Positions 11,796-24,070 are shown, counted from the first letter of the stretch. The stretch is DNA of 64,000 nt from Shinisaurus crocodilurus (GCA_021292165.1 CM037877.1:159483871-159547870); one strand, 5' to 3'. Made by a program: numbers and translations. Notes: generated by a model from the sequence alone, not told the origin.

Positions 11796-12231
11796 AGTAG
11801 CTACACGGAGCCTTGAACAAGAACATGTTCCCAATCCAGCTAGGGTTCCCGCATCAATTTCCTGCTGAAAATTGACTCCTCCCTGGCTACAATTTGCCCC
11901 TGAAGGGGCTAAGCATGGTCTGGCTCATGGGTTCTGGCAACTCATGATGCTGCACTAGGCCAGGGGGATTTCTTGCAACAGCTCATGATAGCACAGTGAC
12001 CTAGGTCATAACATTATGCCGGCACTGTAGTCTTCACACCCCATCTTACAGCACAATCATATGCATGTCTACCCAGGAGTCATCCGCATTGAGTTTAATT
12101 GGATTTAGGGCTGCAGCCCTAAATACTGATTAGCTGTTGCTGCAACAGGTCATGATATTAGGTCAAATAAATGGCCTGTTTAGTTATTTCTGTTTCTAAA
12201 GCACTCTGTGTTCTCCACCAGTGGTATAGTG

Positions 12232-12367
12232 CAGGGCTCTCCAACCTTGGGTCCCCAGATGTTGTTGGACTACAGCTCCCAGAATCCCTTGCCATTAGCC
12301 AGGCTGGCTAGGTATGCTGGGAGCTGTAGGCCAGCAACATCTGGGGACCCAAGGTTGGAGAGCCCTG
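12232..12367. mobile_element. Palindromic hAT MITE, CAGGGCTCTCC type
   Basis: Inverted halves with CAGGGCTCTCCAACCTTGGG at the left and its reverse complement at the right. The flanking octamers GTATAGTG (12224-12231) and GCGTAGTG (12368-12375) agree at six of eight positions and fit a decayed target duplication. Length is 136 bp, the same as the copy at 34991-35126. Confidence 0.8.
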
Positions 12368-12375
12368 GCGTAGTG

Positions 12376-12925
12376 AATCCAGGGCTCATAGGGATGCAGT
12401 GCTGGCATTTTATTTTATTTTTAAAGCAGGGACCCTACTGTCATCTGCCGCCGCCCCCCGCCCCAAATTCCCTGTTCCTTCTGGGCTTAGCTGCAATCCA
12501 CACCGTGGCTGGGCAGGAAATGAATTTTCCCAACAACAATATATTGTTCCCTGTTTTGGTCTTGAACGTGTAATTAAGACCCTCTAGCTTTTCAAAGACC
12601 TGCTCCTGGTGGAGATGAAAACAGCGAGAATGGGTTTGTTGATAGGGATCAACACAGTTGCCTGCATTTCTGGCCTGTCCTTATGGATATGGCTGCGGGA
12701 ACTGTCATGGCGAGTGTACCTGCCCTTCAATATTGACCGCTACCCCACTGCTGTCAACCCCACCCTGGGAAAGCAACAGGATTAAAATGTTCATCAATTC
12801 AGCATGCTTAGGCCAGTGAATCCAGATTTTGCATGCATGAAAGATGAATCTACCTGTCACCAGTCATTTTTCTGAGATTCGACAATGCACTGACTGTAAA
12901 GAGTTTCATGGTCCAGGAACTATGA

Positions 12926-12959
<34 letters not shown>

Positions 12960-13440
12960 TAAAGCTATGCAGGGATTCATGTCTGGATTTGGATCCAAGG
13001 GTCTTGGGGGATCAACTGAGGGACTTGGGGGGGGATCAACTGCCGCTTTCCCCTGCTCCCACAATTGGTGCTACATCTATATCCATACCATGTACTGTTT
13101 GTACACATTGACAGTTATTTTCCTATGCTCATGCCATGTTATGGTGCCTGTGATATGGCAGCAGAAGCAGAACATTGCTGCAAAGTTAGCAGGCTCATCA
13201 GGGAGGACTGAACCCTCCAAATCTTCATGAATATGTTTGGGGATATAGACTGTAGACCTGCATTTGGCCTATTTGGCTCTCAGTCAATGCCCTAATAAAT
13301 ATGGCTATTTATTGTGCTGGCAAACCTTCATACTTGCCTTCTAATTTAGGTTTTAGATCCAGGCATCTCTGGAGAGCATCCCTCCTACATATAAACAGAG
13401 CAATTAACCTGCCATGTCATTTCCCCTTACATTTATTTAG
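12376..13440. other. Gene-free stretch with (GT)n array
   Basis: No gene recognised. A (GT)n array occupies 12927-12957. The 128-codon frame from 12844 reads through it and is not supported as a gene. Confidence 0.55.
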
Positions 13441-13442
13441 AT

Positions 13443-13836
13443 CAGTGGATTTCAAACTTTCTGCCTTGAGGGAACCCTTTTCTCATCAACCTGTCTGTTT
13501 TGCTATACCACATTGTCCGCCCAGCATGTCTACTTTGGTACCTCTGCGCATTGCAGAACATTCTGGAATGCCTTCTAAGGCACACATATAGCACATTCTA
13601 GGGTACATTCGGGGCATTAGCCAAGCCTACACTGTTGCCCTACATAAACTAAGAGCGTTATTTAGAACGCATCAAACGCAACCCCTGTAGCTGCACATTG
13701 CAGGTGGCAGTCAGTAGCGGTGAGCACACTTGTCTTTCCAGGGAAGCTTGCCTGCCATTATGGATCTAATTGAAGAACCCCTAATAAGTTCCCAAGTAAG
13801 CCCAAGTTTCCCTGAAACAGGGACTGAAAACTACTG
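13443..13836. mobile_element. Non-autonomous hAT element, 394 bp
   Basis: Starts CAGTGGATTTCAAACTTTC and ends GGGACTGAAAACTACTG, giving imperfect inverted ends. An exact 8-bp target duplication ATTTAGAT flanks it (13435-13442 and 13837-13844). There is no transposase frame. The exact duplication argues for a fairly recent insertion. Confidence 0.85.
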
Positions 13837-13844
13837 ATTTAGAT

Positions 13845-15077
13845 CACTGGTAATCCAGGGCGACCAATTCAGTTGAACTTCAATATCTCTATCATCTCCC
13901 TTTTCTGCTCCAGTGTGATTCATCTCCAGTAGAAAGTGACAAGTAATTGCTTGGTACAAGCGGATCCTCATAAATATTGATTGTGAAATCTCCTGTAAAT
14001 GTGCAATGAAACTAGTGAGAAACATTAAAAGAAACATGTTTACCAAAGAATCTTTAAAGGCAGGAAGAAAAAAACACACAATCTAATTCCAGAAGGAAGT
14101 CACACGTGTCAACTCTTTTCTCCAGTTGGCTAAGTAACAGCAAGGCTGTTTCCTAACTAAACAGTCTCATTAACATAAGCATAACTACAGGGTAAATTTT
14201 CAAGCTCATTCCAATGAATTCATGGAAGGGGAGGGAATATTCTTTTAATATGCACAAGTCATGCAGACAATGATATGAAGCTAATTCCTTTCATCATATT
14301 ATCACCGTATCACATTAACTTAAAAGAAATAATAATGCAATGCAGAAAATGTTTGCATATTAGTGGAAACTCTCATTGTACCCTATTAGCACCATATCAT
14401 ATTAGTATTGCATTAGGGCGATTATGCTTCAGCGCTAAAATGATGAAATCCCCACTGTGAAAACCGATATTGAATTCTTGTAATGTTTCAGAACCATTTT
14501 TAGCTCCACACATAAATAATTCATGGGAGCAGATCTAATGAATTGATGGGGGGGGGGGAAACCCCATCCCTTGACACTGTGGGGATATTTATGAATGTAA
14601 AGTCATGAAAAAGGTGTTTTGTTTAAAAAATAAAAATAAAAATTGGAGACCAAAATATCTGGCTTATTGCCATAGCCTGCTTATGCACCCTGAACAGAAC
14701 ACTGAGCCAAGCCACCATGTTTTCATGTTAATCCAAAAAACAAAACTGAATGAAAAAAGGACTCCCTATTGGCTGGCATAGTCTTGACATCTTGCCTGAA
14801 GCAAATATAGGAACATAAGACTGGGTGTCAACGGTCATCTAGGCCAACAGCCACCAGCAACCCTTTTGCTGATATTTTCCAGTATTTCAAGCAATAGCCC
14901 AGAAATGCTTGTGTTTAAAATGTCTATACAATTGCAGCCTAAGAGCTAAAATACAGCACCAAAAGACTCAAATGGTGTGGCTTTCAGACTGCAAGTGGAG
15001 GGATCACAGGTATTTGCTTGCTTGCTTGCTTTTAAGCACAATGAAAACTAATTTATCAGGGAGAAGGGTTCTATCCA
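13845..15077. other. Gene-free stretch with antisense CR1 tail
   Basis: Mostly AT-rich sequence without recognisable genes. At about 14805-14905 the words AGGAACATAAGA and ATCTAGGCCAACAGCC match a decayed CR1 3' end on the minus strand. Confidence 0.5.
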
Positions 15078-15220
15078 GTGGAGGCTGGTGGTGGCTCCAA
15101 TGTCAGTGGGTCAGTGCATCCACTCCGGGCTGTAGTCTGAACTTTTAAGGAGCCACCTGTGGTGCTGAACCTATTTTAGAGTGGATGCACCACCCCACTG
15201 GCACAACTGGGAGGCTTGTG
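15078..15220. mobile_element. Palindromic MITE, partial
   Basis: CAGTGGAGGCTGGTGGTGGC and the inner AAGGAGCCACCTGTGGTGCTGAACC match the element at 32706-32905. The right arm is diverged and truncated, so no target duplication could be read. Confidence 0.6.
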
Positions 15221-15305
15221 AGTGCCCAAAGGAGAAGGACTGACTTCACAGTGTGATTGGGCTGCACCACAGAATGGAAGGTGGCCGAAAATCCTCCATG
15301 GATAG

Positions 15306-15322
15306 TGTGTGTGTGTGTGTGT

Positions 15323-15355
<33 letters not shown>
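15306..15355. repeat. (GT)n followed by (GA)n
   Basis: Compound dinucleotide microsatellite: GT units, a short AAA break, then about 13 GA units. Confidence 0.9.
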
Positions 15356-15358
<3 letters not shown>

Positions 15359-15398
15359 CTCTATCTGGGACTATGAGTCAACAAGGAGACTCTACTCT

Positions 15399-15520
15399 AG
15401 TTCAGTGCTAGAGCAGATATTTTGCATGCAGAAGGTCCCAGGTTCAATCCCTGGATGCTGCCAGTCAGTGTCGACAATACTGGGCTGGATGGATCAATGG
15501 TCTGAGCAATAAAGCAGCAA
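15399..15520 (+). mobile_element. tRNA-derived SINE, second type, 5'-truncated
   Basis: Retains GGTCCCAGGTTCAATCCCTGG, which contains a B-box (GGTTCAATCC), followed by GCCAGTCAGTGTCGACAATACTGG and GATGGATCAATGGTCTGA. The same family occurs at 45524-45716 and 47966-48182. It differs from the SINE at 9530 in head and body. The A-box end is missing. Confidence 0.75.
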
Positions 15521-15549
15521 AACCCTCTGGGTGAACAAGGCAGTCTCCC

Positions 15550-15550
<1 letters not shown>

Positions 15551-15599
<49 letters not shown>
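15551..15599. repeat. (ATC)n microsatellite
   Basis: About 16 ATC units. They give a poly-serine frame on plus and a poly-methionine frame on minus, both artefacts. Confidence 0.95.
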
Positions 15600-15600
<1 letters not shown>

Positions 15601-15696
15601 TCCCACAGCCTTTCCTTTGGATGTGTGGGATATTTAAAGTGCAGTCAAAACCAATGGCTCATGTTTCACCAGTTAGTTGGATGAAATGGTTAAGGC

Positions 15697-15842
15697 CAGG
15701 GCTTTTTTTCTGGTGGAACTCACCGGAACTGAGTTCCAGCACCTTTTCTTCTATTAATTACATTACAATTTAATCGCCATCTACTCCCGAGGAAATGTAA
15801 TCCAAGAGTTCCGGTACCCTTTTCTCCAGAAAAAAAGCACTG
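15697..15842 (+). mobile_element. hAT MITE, CAGGGCTTTTTTTCTGG type, copy 1
   Basis: Ends CAGGGCTTTTTTTCTGG and CCAGAAAAAAAGCACTG are inverted. The exact 8-bp target duplication GTTAAGGC is at 15689-15696 and 15843-15850. A second copy of identical length (146 bp) in opposite orientation lies at 59994-60139 with its own exact duplication. Non-autonomous. Confidence 0.9.
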
Positions 15843-15850
15843 GTTAAGGC

Positions 15851-17030
15851 CACTGGTATCTTCTAAGGTGGATTCCCTAGAAGATACTCAGTGTGTAGCT
15901 GAGCCTCAGCAGGAAGTGGGCATAGCTCTCAGCTCTTTCCCTTTCTACTGAGACTCTGAATGGGGTAGTAAAAAGTGAGTTGCCTCCACGTTGTTAAACA
16001 AACAGCAGCATGTAACCAGAGTTGCTGGTCTGAACTCCGCAAGTTCAGACCCCAAGTATTTCCAAATGTACTGTACCCAACTGTAAGAAACGCTTTTAAG
16101 CCTGCCTGAATGAAACTGCATAATCTGAGTGAGTAAATGTTATTTTTAACTTTTACAAGACTGTGTCTCTGATTATTGTATTGCGGGAGAGAAAAGGGGG
16201 CAAAACCAGGGAAATCCAGTCTGCCTTAAAGCATCCTGGATTACCAAATGCTAACTGGCTAACACTAGCCAAATCTAAGCTTCTTTTAAGCTGGAAAGGG
16301 ACTCTACTCTGCTGATCTCACTAACGTGAGATAGGAAGGATAATACTCAACAATATATCCTCTCCTAGCATCTTTTTCAAGTCCCAACAGGATGTTTGTG
16401 GATGATGTGGCGCATCCTGTGGTCAACAATACTGGAATGACTACCCCACTGTGAATTCATGACCAAAAGCCTGTAGACAAGAGGATAACCTGTGCCCAAT
16501 GTAAATATCCAAGAATCTGAGACCAACTGGAAAGTGTTTCTACTGACTCTGAAAAAAAGGTAAATATAACTGATTTGACTCAATTTCCTTCTTTGTCTTC
16601 TAAAATAGCTCTAAATCTATCCATTCTGCCTTCCCATGGCTCACCCGATGCCATCAAAACTTGAAGAAATCCCTGTTTCTCCAACGCCCTGCCTCACCAT
16701 TTTCCTAGCATATTCCCTAGTCCTTTTGTGGCATATTAATCAAACCTTCTTTCTGTAAACATTTACAGTAGCATAAAAGCTGTGTAATAATTGTCACTGA
16801 ACTAAGTACCCAATTTTGTTCAAGTATAGTGCATGTTCTTGGTGAATCAGCAAACCTCGAGCTTGTTAAGGTTATCCAAATGCCACCTTGGAGCTCATTC
16901 TGACGCATCTCCGTATCAGATTGAGCATTGTTTTTTTGCTTTTAGCATGAAAATTCACGCATGTTTCCGTGCACGTTTTTCTCAATTGTGCTCATTTTTG
17001 AAATGTACACACTAAGATATCATTTAAAAC
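15851..17030. other. Gene-free stretch
   Basis: No repeat boundary or gene recognised. The short frames here carry no domain or conserved motif. Confidence 0.5.
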
Positions 17031-17350
17031 TCAAGAAAGTGCCATCTCAGTTGAATATCCTGCCTGGAATCCAGATTGAAATGGATCCGAGAAGTCATGG
17101 CGGGCTAAATAGGGAGCCAGTTGGGAGAGAGCAGCTCTCTCCAACACTTTAGACAGGAAAGGGAGGAGAGATACAAGTCGGTAATTTGCACCTACAAGAG
17201 GATCAAAGGAAGGGTTTTTCAACAAAGGACGAACAAAAGCCTACTTATAGAAATCTGGAAAATTGCCCGTAATAAGAGAACAGTTCACCAGACGGGTCAT
17301 GAAGGGCAGGAGGGAAGAACCTAAATGGGAATAAAGGAAATAAAGAAAAG
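17031..17350 (-). mobile_element. L2/CR1-clade LINE reverse transcriptase fragment
   Basis: On the minus strand, 17225-17031 encodes NYRLVSLLPFLSKVLER followed by DPFQSGFQAGYSTEMAL, the N-terminal part of a non-LTR reverse transcriptase of the L2 clade. Upstream on the same strand, with one stop, the sequence continues as the segment that precedes it in L2 elements (residues resembling TRLVNCSLITGNFP). The fragment stops before the catalytic FxDD block. It is a dead, truncated insertion. Confidence 0.85.
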
Positions 17351-19226
17351 GATCACTAGGGGCTGTGGTTAGAGGGAAGCAGAGACTATTGCAAAGACCT
17401 GCTCCTCTGAGACCCAGGAGAACTCAAACCGGTCCTCCGGGTGTTGAGTAGGAAAAGGAGGAGAAAGACTAAAGTCCATTGGGAAATCCAAGCTAATTTA
17501 AAAAAAAAATAATGGGAAGAAATACATAGCTAAGGCATTGACAGAGGGAGCTGGTAAAGTGACTGAAACAGAGCTAGACAATCACAATCAAGGCACGTAG
17601 CCTAAATTACCAACATCAGGGATTCTCTTGCTCCAGTTGCCAATGAGCCTCCTGCCCAGGCAGCCTTTCCCAGAACAAAAGAAAGATTAGACAAGGTGCT
17701 AGGGTGCTGCAAAGAAAATACCAAAATATAGAGTACACATGTGCAAAGCCAAATATTTAGAGTAGGCCCATTGAAATGAATGGACTTCATTTAGACTAAT
17801 ATTAGGTACAACCCACCGGTTACAACCCAAAATGCTTCTCTTTGCATTGAAAGTGCAATAAAGCTCTTGCCTTATTTTAAAATGAATAGTGCGTGCCTTC
17901 CATTCTCTGGATCACACCTAAGTACCAGAAGAAGAATTAGGCTCAGTTTGCTCAGGTGACTAAACAGAGGTAGCCTTTGGACACAATGGCAGTAGATTCC
18001 AGTGCCTTGCTACTAAATGTAGGTGGATAAACTACTTTGTGATCAGATTCACTGAACTTTGCTCTTCTTCATTACAAGCATGAATGCACCCGCTAAGTTT
18101 ACACTCAAGAGCAAGAAAGCTCACGGAAAACATTTGCCCTTATATTCTCTACACAGCATGTCGGAATTTTGTAGCAACCTCTATAAAAGCTAATGGCACT
18201 AGCTAGCTGTGTACAACTGTGAATATTCAAGGTTAAAAAAATTACTCTTGAAATGATAGGGCAACTTTTTTCCCAAGTGGTATGGCTACTACATTCTAAT
18301 TTGATCATGAACATGTATGTATTTTCAGTGAGTTGATACGTTGTTTACTATTCGGAATACAACTGAATACATTGGATTACATAGACCATCACGCATGGTT
18401 GCTTGGACAGTATGTGTGCCTTGGAGGAGCTTGAACATATGGGTTTAAATTCTGGTTCAGAGTTGGTCTACAAATTTGAAAGAAAAATGTATACAGCCAT
18501 ATTTAGGGCTAGACCCTGAGCCTGGCCCCTCAAAATTGAGATTAGCATTTAGGAATTTGAGATACTTTGTCCAGTCCCATGGTATCTCTCTTGACACTTT
18601 CCTAACTATATAGAAAAGAAAATTTTGTTATATGCAGCTTCATCACTGTGTAGCACTATGATTAGGGTCTTCTGAAAGTTTAACCCTGTTATTAATAGCC
18701 TTGCGGTGTTGTCAATTCTAGCAACCCTAAAATTGGGCCTTAGGTTTAAATTCTTGATGTTTTTTTCAACTGAAGCCAAGAAGGCCATTCTTTTGAGTTC
18801 AGTCATTAAACTGGAGCCGCCCCCTTCCCACTCACAGTGAATCTTTCAAGTCTTCGAGTGTCCTCCAGATTAGGTAAGAGGGGTGCTGGAGGAGATGGTG
18901 GCAAAGCCACCTTCCCAGGTAGCAGAGGAAACTGCAGCACAACCACCCACTTGGACAGTAGAGAAGAAGCCTTCCTCTGCAGGGTGGGCAGTGACTCTGC
19001 TCCCATTATCTTGAGGCAGATGGCAAGCAGGAGGGGAAAAGCCAGTCATGCCAGCAAGTGCTGCTGCTAGCACCTGCCATTTCAACCCCCCTGCAAGGCT
19101 TCTGAGCCTCCCCCAATATCAGTGCTCCATTGGGGCCCCAGAGATAGTGTAGGAGAATTAAAATGGGGACGAGGCATCAGCAGCTGTGCTTGTCAGTAAA
19201 GCTGGTCTGGCGCCTGCCTGACTCAA
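17351..19226. other. Gene-free stretch
   Basis: No recognisable gene. From about 18810 to 19150 the sequence becomes GC-richer with two overlapping 60-80 codon frames on both strands and no identifiable domain. It may be part of an unrecognised element next to the hAT insertion that follows. Confidence 0.45.
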
Positions 19227-19234
19227 GGTAAAGG

Positions 19235-19887
19235 CAGGACCGGTGCAGGGCAGTTTGGCGCCCTAGGCTAAATTATATTTAGCGCCCCCCCTCTCGTGCC
19301 ATGGGGGGGGGCTCCGGAGCAAAGCAGCCCTGCTCTGCAAACCTCCTGCCGCCGCCGCCACCAGACGCCCCCCGCACACCGCCGCCGGACCCCCCGCATG
19401 CCGTCGCCGCCACCGGACACCCCCCCGCACGCCGCCGCTGCCAGACACCCCCCCGCACGCCACTGCCGCCGGACCTCCCCCCGCACGCCGCCGCCCCCCC
19501 ACCTACCTTCCCCCGCCTCCTCTGAAAAGGAAGTGATGTGATGGGACCCCCGCGCTCTGTTTTTGGCCAGGGGAAACCAGGGCAACAGGGCTGTTTAAGC
19601 CCTGTTGCCCTGGTTCCTCCCGCCAAAACAGAGCGCGGGCGGGGCTCCGGAAATGGCGCGGAGAAGGTAGGTGGGGGGGAGGCGGCGCGGGGGGGGAGGT
19701 GCCCAGGCTCGGCCCCACCACTACTCCGGGCGCAATCCCCTGCACTGACCTGGCTTTGTCAGCAAGGCAGGCGGGCGGGCGGGGCAGGAGCGCGCCGGCA
19801 GCGAAGAGGAGCGCAGCGTTTCTGCGCCCTCTTCCGTTATGCGCCCTAGGCAACAGCCTAGTTGGCCTAGCGGTAGCGCCGGCCCTG
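19235..19887. mobile_element. Non-autonomous hAT element, 653 bp, GC-rich interior
   Basis: Left end CAGGACCGGTGCAGGGC and right end CGGTAGCGCCGGCCCTG are inverted. An exact 8-bp target duplication GGTAAAGG flanks it (19227-19234 and 19888-19895). Subterminal words GCGCCCTAGGC are shared with the element at 23603-24616, so these are related. The interior is very GC- and CpG-rich. It holds a tandem array of about 28-31-bp units (19350-19498) and a large hairpin (19550-19637). The many 70-115 codon frames here follow the GC bias on both strands and are not genes. Confidence 0.9.
19350..19498. repeat. GC-rich minisatellite inside a hAT element
   Basis: About five imperfect units built from CCGCCGCC, then (A/C)GGACA or CAGACA, a C run, and GCACG. 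Spacing is about 28-31 bp. It sits wholly within the hAT element at 19235-19887. Confidence 0.75.
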
Positions 19888-20227
19888 GGTAAAGGTAGTG
19901 GTGGGCCTTATTGGCGAGTACCTGACGGTGCTGACTCCTGGCACTGGGCCTGATGGCCAATAGGGCCTGTAGAGTTTTAATATTGACTGCTGCTAAATGA
20001 TTTAAAAAACAGGCTTAATTCTCACACTGTATACTATTCTCATTTGTATGTGGTCCAGAGGCATACATACTTACATTGTTCAGGTCCCTGAAAGTCTATC
20101 ATCAGAGTAAGGAAGATGAACAAAGGTATGAGCAGAACTCAATCACCTTTGTTCCAGCTACCACACACCCTAGTCCAACCTGGTGCCCCCCCCCCATGTG
20201 TTGGACTACAACTCCCACCATCTCCAA

Positions 20228-20712
20228 GCTGGTAGGAGAGATGATAGAGGTGTACAAAATTATGCATGGTGTGGAGAAAATGGATAGGGAAACATTTTTC
20301 TCCCTCTCTCATAATACTAGAACCCAGGGGGTCATCCCATGAAGCTGATTGGTGGGAGATTCAGGACAGTTAAAAGGAAGTACTTCTTCAAACCGTGCAT
20401 TGCTAAACTAAGGAATTCACTTCCACAAGATGGAGGGATGGCCATCAATCTGGATGGCTTTAAAAGGGAATTGGACAAATTCATGGAGGACAAGTTTATC
20501 AATGGCTAATAGTCCTGATTGTGATATGCTCCCTCCAGTATTAGAGACAGTATGCCTATGCACACCGGTTGCTGGGGAACTTTGGCGGGGGGTGCTGTTG
20601 CACTCATGTCCTATTCAGAGGCTTCCCAGAGGCAGCTGGTTGGCCACTGTGTGAACAGAATACTGGACTAGATGGACCCTTGGTCTGATCCAACAGGGCT
20701 CTTCTTATGACA
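20228..20712 (+). mobile_element. CR1 LINE 3' end
   Basis: Contains the C-terminal coding remnant (GGTGTACAAAATTATGCATGG, then AACTAAGGAATTCACTTCC) and the 3' untranslated words GGTTGCTGGGGAAC, GGCAGCTGGTTGGCCACTG, ATGGACCCTTGGTCTGATCC and CAACAGGGCTCTTCTTATG. These are standard for sauropsid CR1. It is 5'-truncated, as is usual for CR1. A related 3' end sits at 37290-37560. Confidence 0.9.
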
Positions 20713-20761
20713 AGAAGTGTGGTGTTCCACTCTCATATATATCACATACTGTGTCAATGTA

Positions 20762-20832
<71 letters not shown>
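20762..20832. repeat. (AAT)n/(ATT)n self-complementary microsatellite
   Basis: About 11 AAT units are followed directly by about 12 ATT units, so the whole array is an inverted repeat able to fold on itself. Asparagine and leucine homopolymer frames here are artefacts. Confidence 0.95.
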
Positions 20833-21385
20833 TAAGTGGACAGTTAATGTTCTAGACTATTCTTCTATCTTTGGAAAGGGATATAACAGAGAAAAAAGTC
20901 TAGAGCAAACTATGGAGGGCAATTCTTTTTTTCTCTCCACTCACAATTTTCTCTGACCCTATTTTAATTCTCTCTCTCTCCTCTGGTCTTTGTATGGAAG
21001 ATATTACCACAGATGCTGCAACAGATGCTCTTCTGGCTCTGCACAGCTTTCACGTTTCATCTGCCTGCAAAACCCTCATTTTTTTATTTACTTATTTTGA
21101 TTTAACAATATTCCTTTTGCAACTTAATCTGAAAGTAAAACACAGCCAAACATTTGCCAGGAAAATAACATGGTTTTCTCCAGGGAATGAGGAGGGCATA
21201 AGCCCCACAAGCTGAAAGAGGACCTCATCTTTTAACAAATGCCTGCTGTGTGGGCGGGTGTGCCAGAATGTTTTTTCTGAAAATATGGAACTGAAAACAT
21301 CAAATATCTGACTTATCTCTCACCCTTCTTGCCCTCCGGCTGCTGCCACATGCACACTTTCCCACTACCACACCCCTGATCCCGG

Positions 21386-21548
21386 GGGAGGCTGGTGCCT
21401 CCTCTGTCAGTGGGGCTCTTTATCCGTTGCATCTTTATTGGAGCTATCCATGGTGCTCCATGGTGGCGAATCTATTTTGGGGATAGCTCCTATAAAGCTC
21501 AAACAAAAAGATGCCCCACTGACACAGGCATCACCAACCTCCCCTGCC
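21386..21548. mobile_element. Palindromic MITE, 32706-type
   Basis: GAGGCTGGTGCCTCC at the left and GCATCACCAACCTCCCCTG at the right are inverted. The inner GGAGCTATCCATGGTGCTCC and ATAGCTCCTATAAAG match the elements at 32706-32905 and 8971/10589. Confidence 0.65.
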
Positions 21549-21779
21549 TGATTCATTGTTTAATGGATTACTATTTGGCAATATAAATTGCAGGCATGGC
21601 CCCCCCAATCCAGACTGGGACCATAGCGGGGGGGGGGGTTAAAGTCCCTCTGCACTTTACTCTGGAGTAAAAAGAGGGGGGAAAGATATTGCTTCTTGCT
21701 CTGTATTTAAATTAACGTGTGTTTTGGTTCCAAGAGACAGAAGTCAGCAACTGGCATGTTTGTGCCAGACATAGGACGT

Positions 21780-22220
21780 GTTCGCACGACACGGGAACCG
21801 CAGGGGAGCAGAGGTCCCTCATGGTTCCCGTGTCATGCGAATGCCGACCGGGGGTGCCCGCGCGGGACGGCCGCGCACGGGACACACGCAAAGTGACCAT
21901 GGTCGGTAGAGGGGTAAGCCCCTACCGCGCGTGGCCACCCTGTCATGCGAACAACAGCCAGCTGTCCCGCGAGGGCCACACAGAGGCGGCAGCCCAGAGC
22001 GGCCAGAGCTGCCGCCGCCCCAACCTGTAGGGGCAAACGGCCCCTCTGGGCATCCCGGGCCCCGACCCCTAGCGCTGGGAGGCCCACACTGCGGTGCGGG
22101 GACTGCCAGCTCCACCGGGGTCCGCCCACGCATGCGAGGCAGAGGTCGTCTGCAGCGCCCGCAGGACCCCGCAGATCGCCCCATGGTGCCTCCCCTGCTC
22201 GCAGCCTGGGTCGTGCGAAC
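21780..22220. mobile_element. CpG-rich element with 11-bp inverted ends
   Basis: A perfect 11-bp inverted pair GTTCGCACGAC (21780-21790) and GTCGTGCGAAC (22210-22220) bounds about 441 bp of GC- and CpG-rich sequence. TGTCATGCGAA occurs twice inside, near 21834 and 21946, suggesting smaller inverted modules. The 162- and 139-codon minus-strand frames here overlap several plus-strand frames and show no domain, so they are composition artefacts. No clear target duplication was found, so the superfamily is open. Confidence 0.5.
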
Positions 22221-22261
22221 CAGCCAAGTGACATGTACATGTGCATAGACATGTATGTCTA

Positions 22262-22430
22262 TGTCTATTGCTGAGACTTGGGAAAGGGCCTTTTTTGGTT
22301 GTGGCACTCTGATTATGGAATTCTCTGCCCAGGAAGGCTCACTTGGTGCCTTCGCTATTGTCTTTTAGGTGGCAGGTGAAACCCTTTTTATTTTCCTATT
22401 GTCTCTGATATATATATATTTATTTCTGAT
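22262..22430 (+). mobile_element. L2-like LINE 3' fragment
   Basis: GGAATTCTCTGCCCAGGAAGG and TTAGGTGGCAGGTGAAACCC match the C-terminal coding end of L2-type elements (the segment that encodes the WNSLP motif and beyond), followed by a T-rich tail. Confidence 0.6.
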
Positions 22431-23594
22431 AGTTTAGTAAATATTCCAATTAATTCTCATGATGTAATCATTTCTGACATTTACCAGTAACTCTTAAAAA
22501 CTGCTAACTGCCAGTTTCAGCTCATTTCCCAGGATAGTCTGGGGAATCACTGGAACCATGATGAAATCAATTGCTTTACAGATATGCTCTTGCAGATATA
22601 ATGTAATGCTTTGGTTTATCCTAAAAATTATTGTCCAAAAATAACAATAAAAACCAGCTCTTTGTTGATTCAATCTGATTTATAAGAGTGTAGCTTATTT
22701 ACTGAACTGGGGACTTTGAATTAATTTGAATTTAAACATTGCTAAACAATAACTTTCTCAATTGGCCAAAGAATGCACAAAAGCTGTTAAAGGCAACAAC
22801 ACTACAATGCAATGGTAAAATACACTGCAACATTGAATTATGTTCTCTGGCACAATGTAGACAATCTGGATGTGGTCATTCATAAGTAACGTTCTCTACT
22901 CATTTATTTTGACAGAATATTTTTTTTAAAGATAATTCTTCATAGCTTGGATTGATGTGTCCTTTGTAAAAACAATGAATTTCTTCTACTCATGAGCCTT
23001 TTCCTATAACCTTCTGCTATTAAATCTTTGCTGAAATGTAGGGGAAGAGTGCCATTTTTGTGTGAAAACTCCAAAATGTGCAGATTGGCAAGGTTCCCCA
23101 CAGCCTTCTAACTAGATGGCACAGCAGGCCCTTGGCAAATTCCTTCTGCCAAAGAGTCAGTGACAAATGAAGCTTCCAGTATGTGTTATGGAGACATTGT
23201 TTGCATCAAGTCTCATTTGGCCTAAATTCAGATTTAGGAAAATTTCCAAAACAGAAAACTCAAGACAAGGTTGCTTGGTTACTACGGGACCAGAAAGAGA
23301 CTAGGTGTGCCATTAAAACACACACAACTTACATCAGTAGTCCACGGGGTTATTATTATTATTTTTAAGCGTTTCAACTAGTGCTGTGCTGACAATTTCT
23401 TTTTTCAACCATTCTTATTCAGTTTGATAGAAAAGAAATTTCTTTCACACAGAAATTCAAAAGAGAAGAACATTTTGGAGAAATGGGCTGGTTTTTGGAG
23501 TTCTTGTGCTTATCTTACTTATGAGGTGGGGGCTAAGGAGCATAAGCAAGTGTCCTGTCTTTCACTGTACAATAATCTCTCTGGCAGCCGGCAG
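22431..23594. other. Gene-free AT-rich stretch
   Basis: No repeat or gene recognised with confidence. Confidence 0.5.
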
Positions 23595-23602
23595 CCTCCT
23601 CG

Positions 23603-24022
23603 CAGGGCCGGTGCTACCATTAGGCCAACTAGGCAGCTGCCTAGGGCGCCGGGCTAAAGGGGGCGCCAGTCAGAAGCAGCGGTGGCGGCAGGAGGAGGAG
23701 AAGGAGGTGGAGGAAAGAAGAGGGGAGCTCGTGTGTGTGCGTGCGTGCGCGCAAAAGGGGGGAGGGGGAGGCCCTGGACTCAGCACCACCACCAGCAGCA
23801 GCAGCACCTCCCGAGAACCGAGGAACCCAGCAGCCTGGCGGGGCTAGGGAAGGCTGGGGGGCGTTATTTGGAGGGGGTGCAGGGGGAGGCGGAGATTCCC
23901 CTCCCCCAAGCCCTGGCTTGGTAACAATGTTGCCGGAAGAAGAATGTGGCCAGCGCCGCTGCTGCCACCACCTCCTGCCGCGCAGAGCTCCCTACATTGC
24001 GTTTGCTTTCCCCAACCTTCGG

Positions 24023-24070
<48 letters not shown>

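Noticed and set aside
19263..19626. Several 79-115 codon frames on both strands
   Set aside because: All sit in the minisatellite and hairpin interior of a hAT element.
21819..22307. 162-codon minus-strand frame
   Set aside because: It lies in the CpG-rich block bounded by inverted GTTCGCACGAC, with frames of 103-139 codons open on both strands. Lack of stops is expected from the composition.
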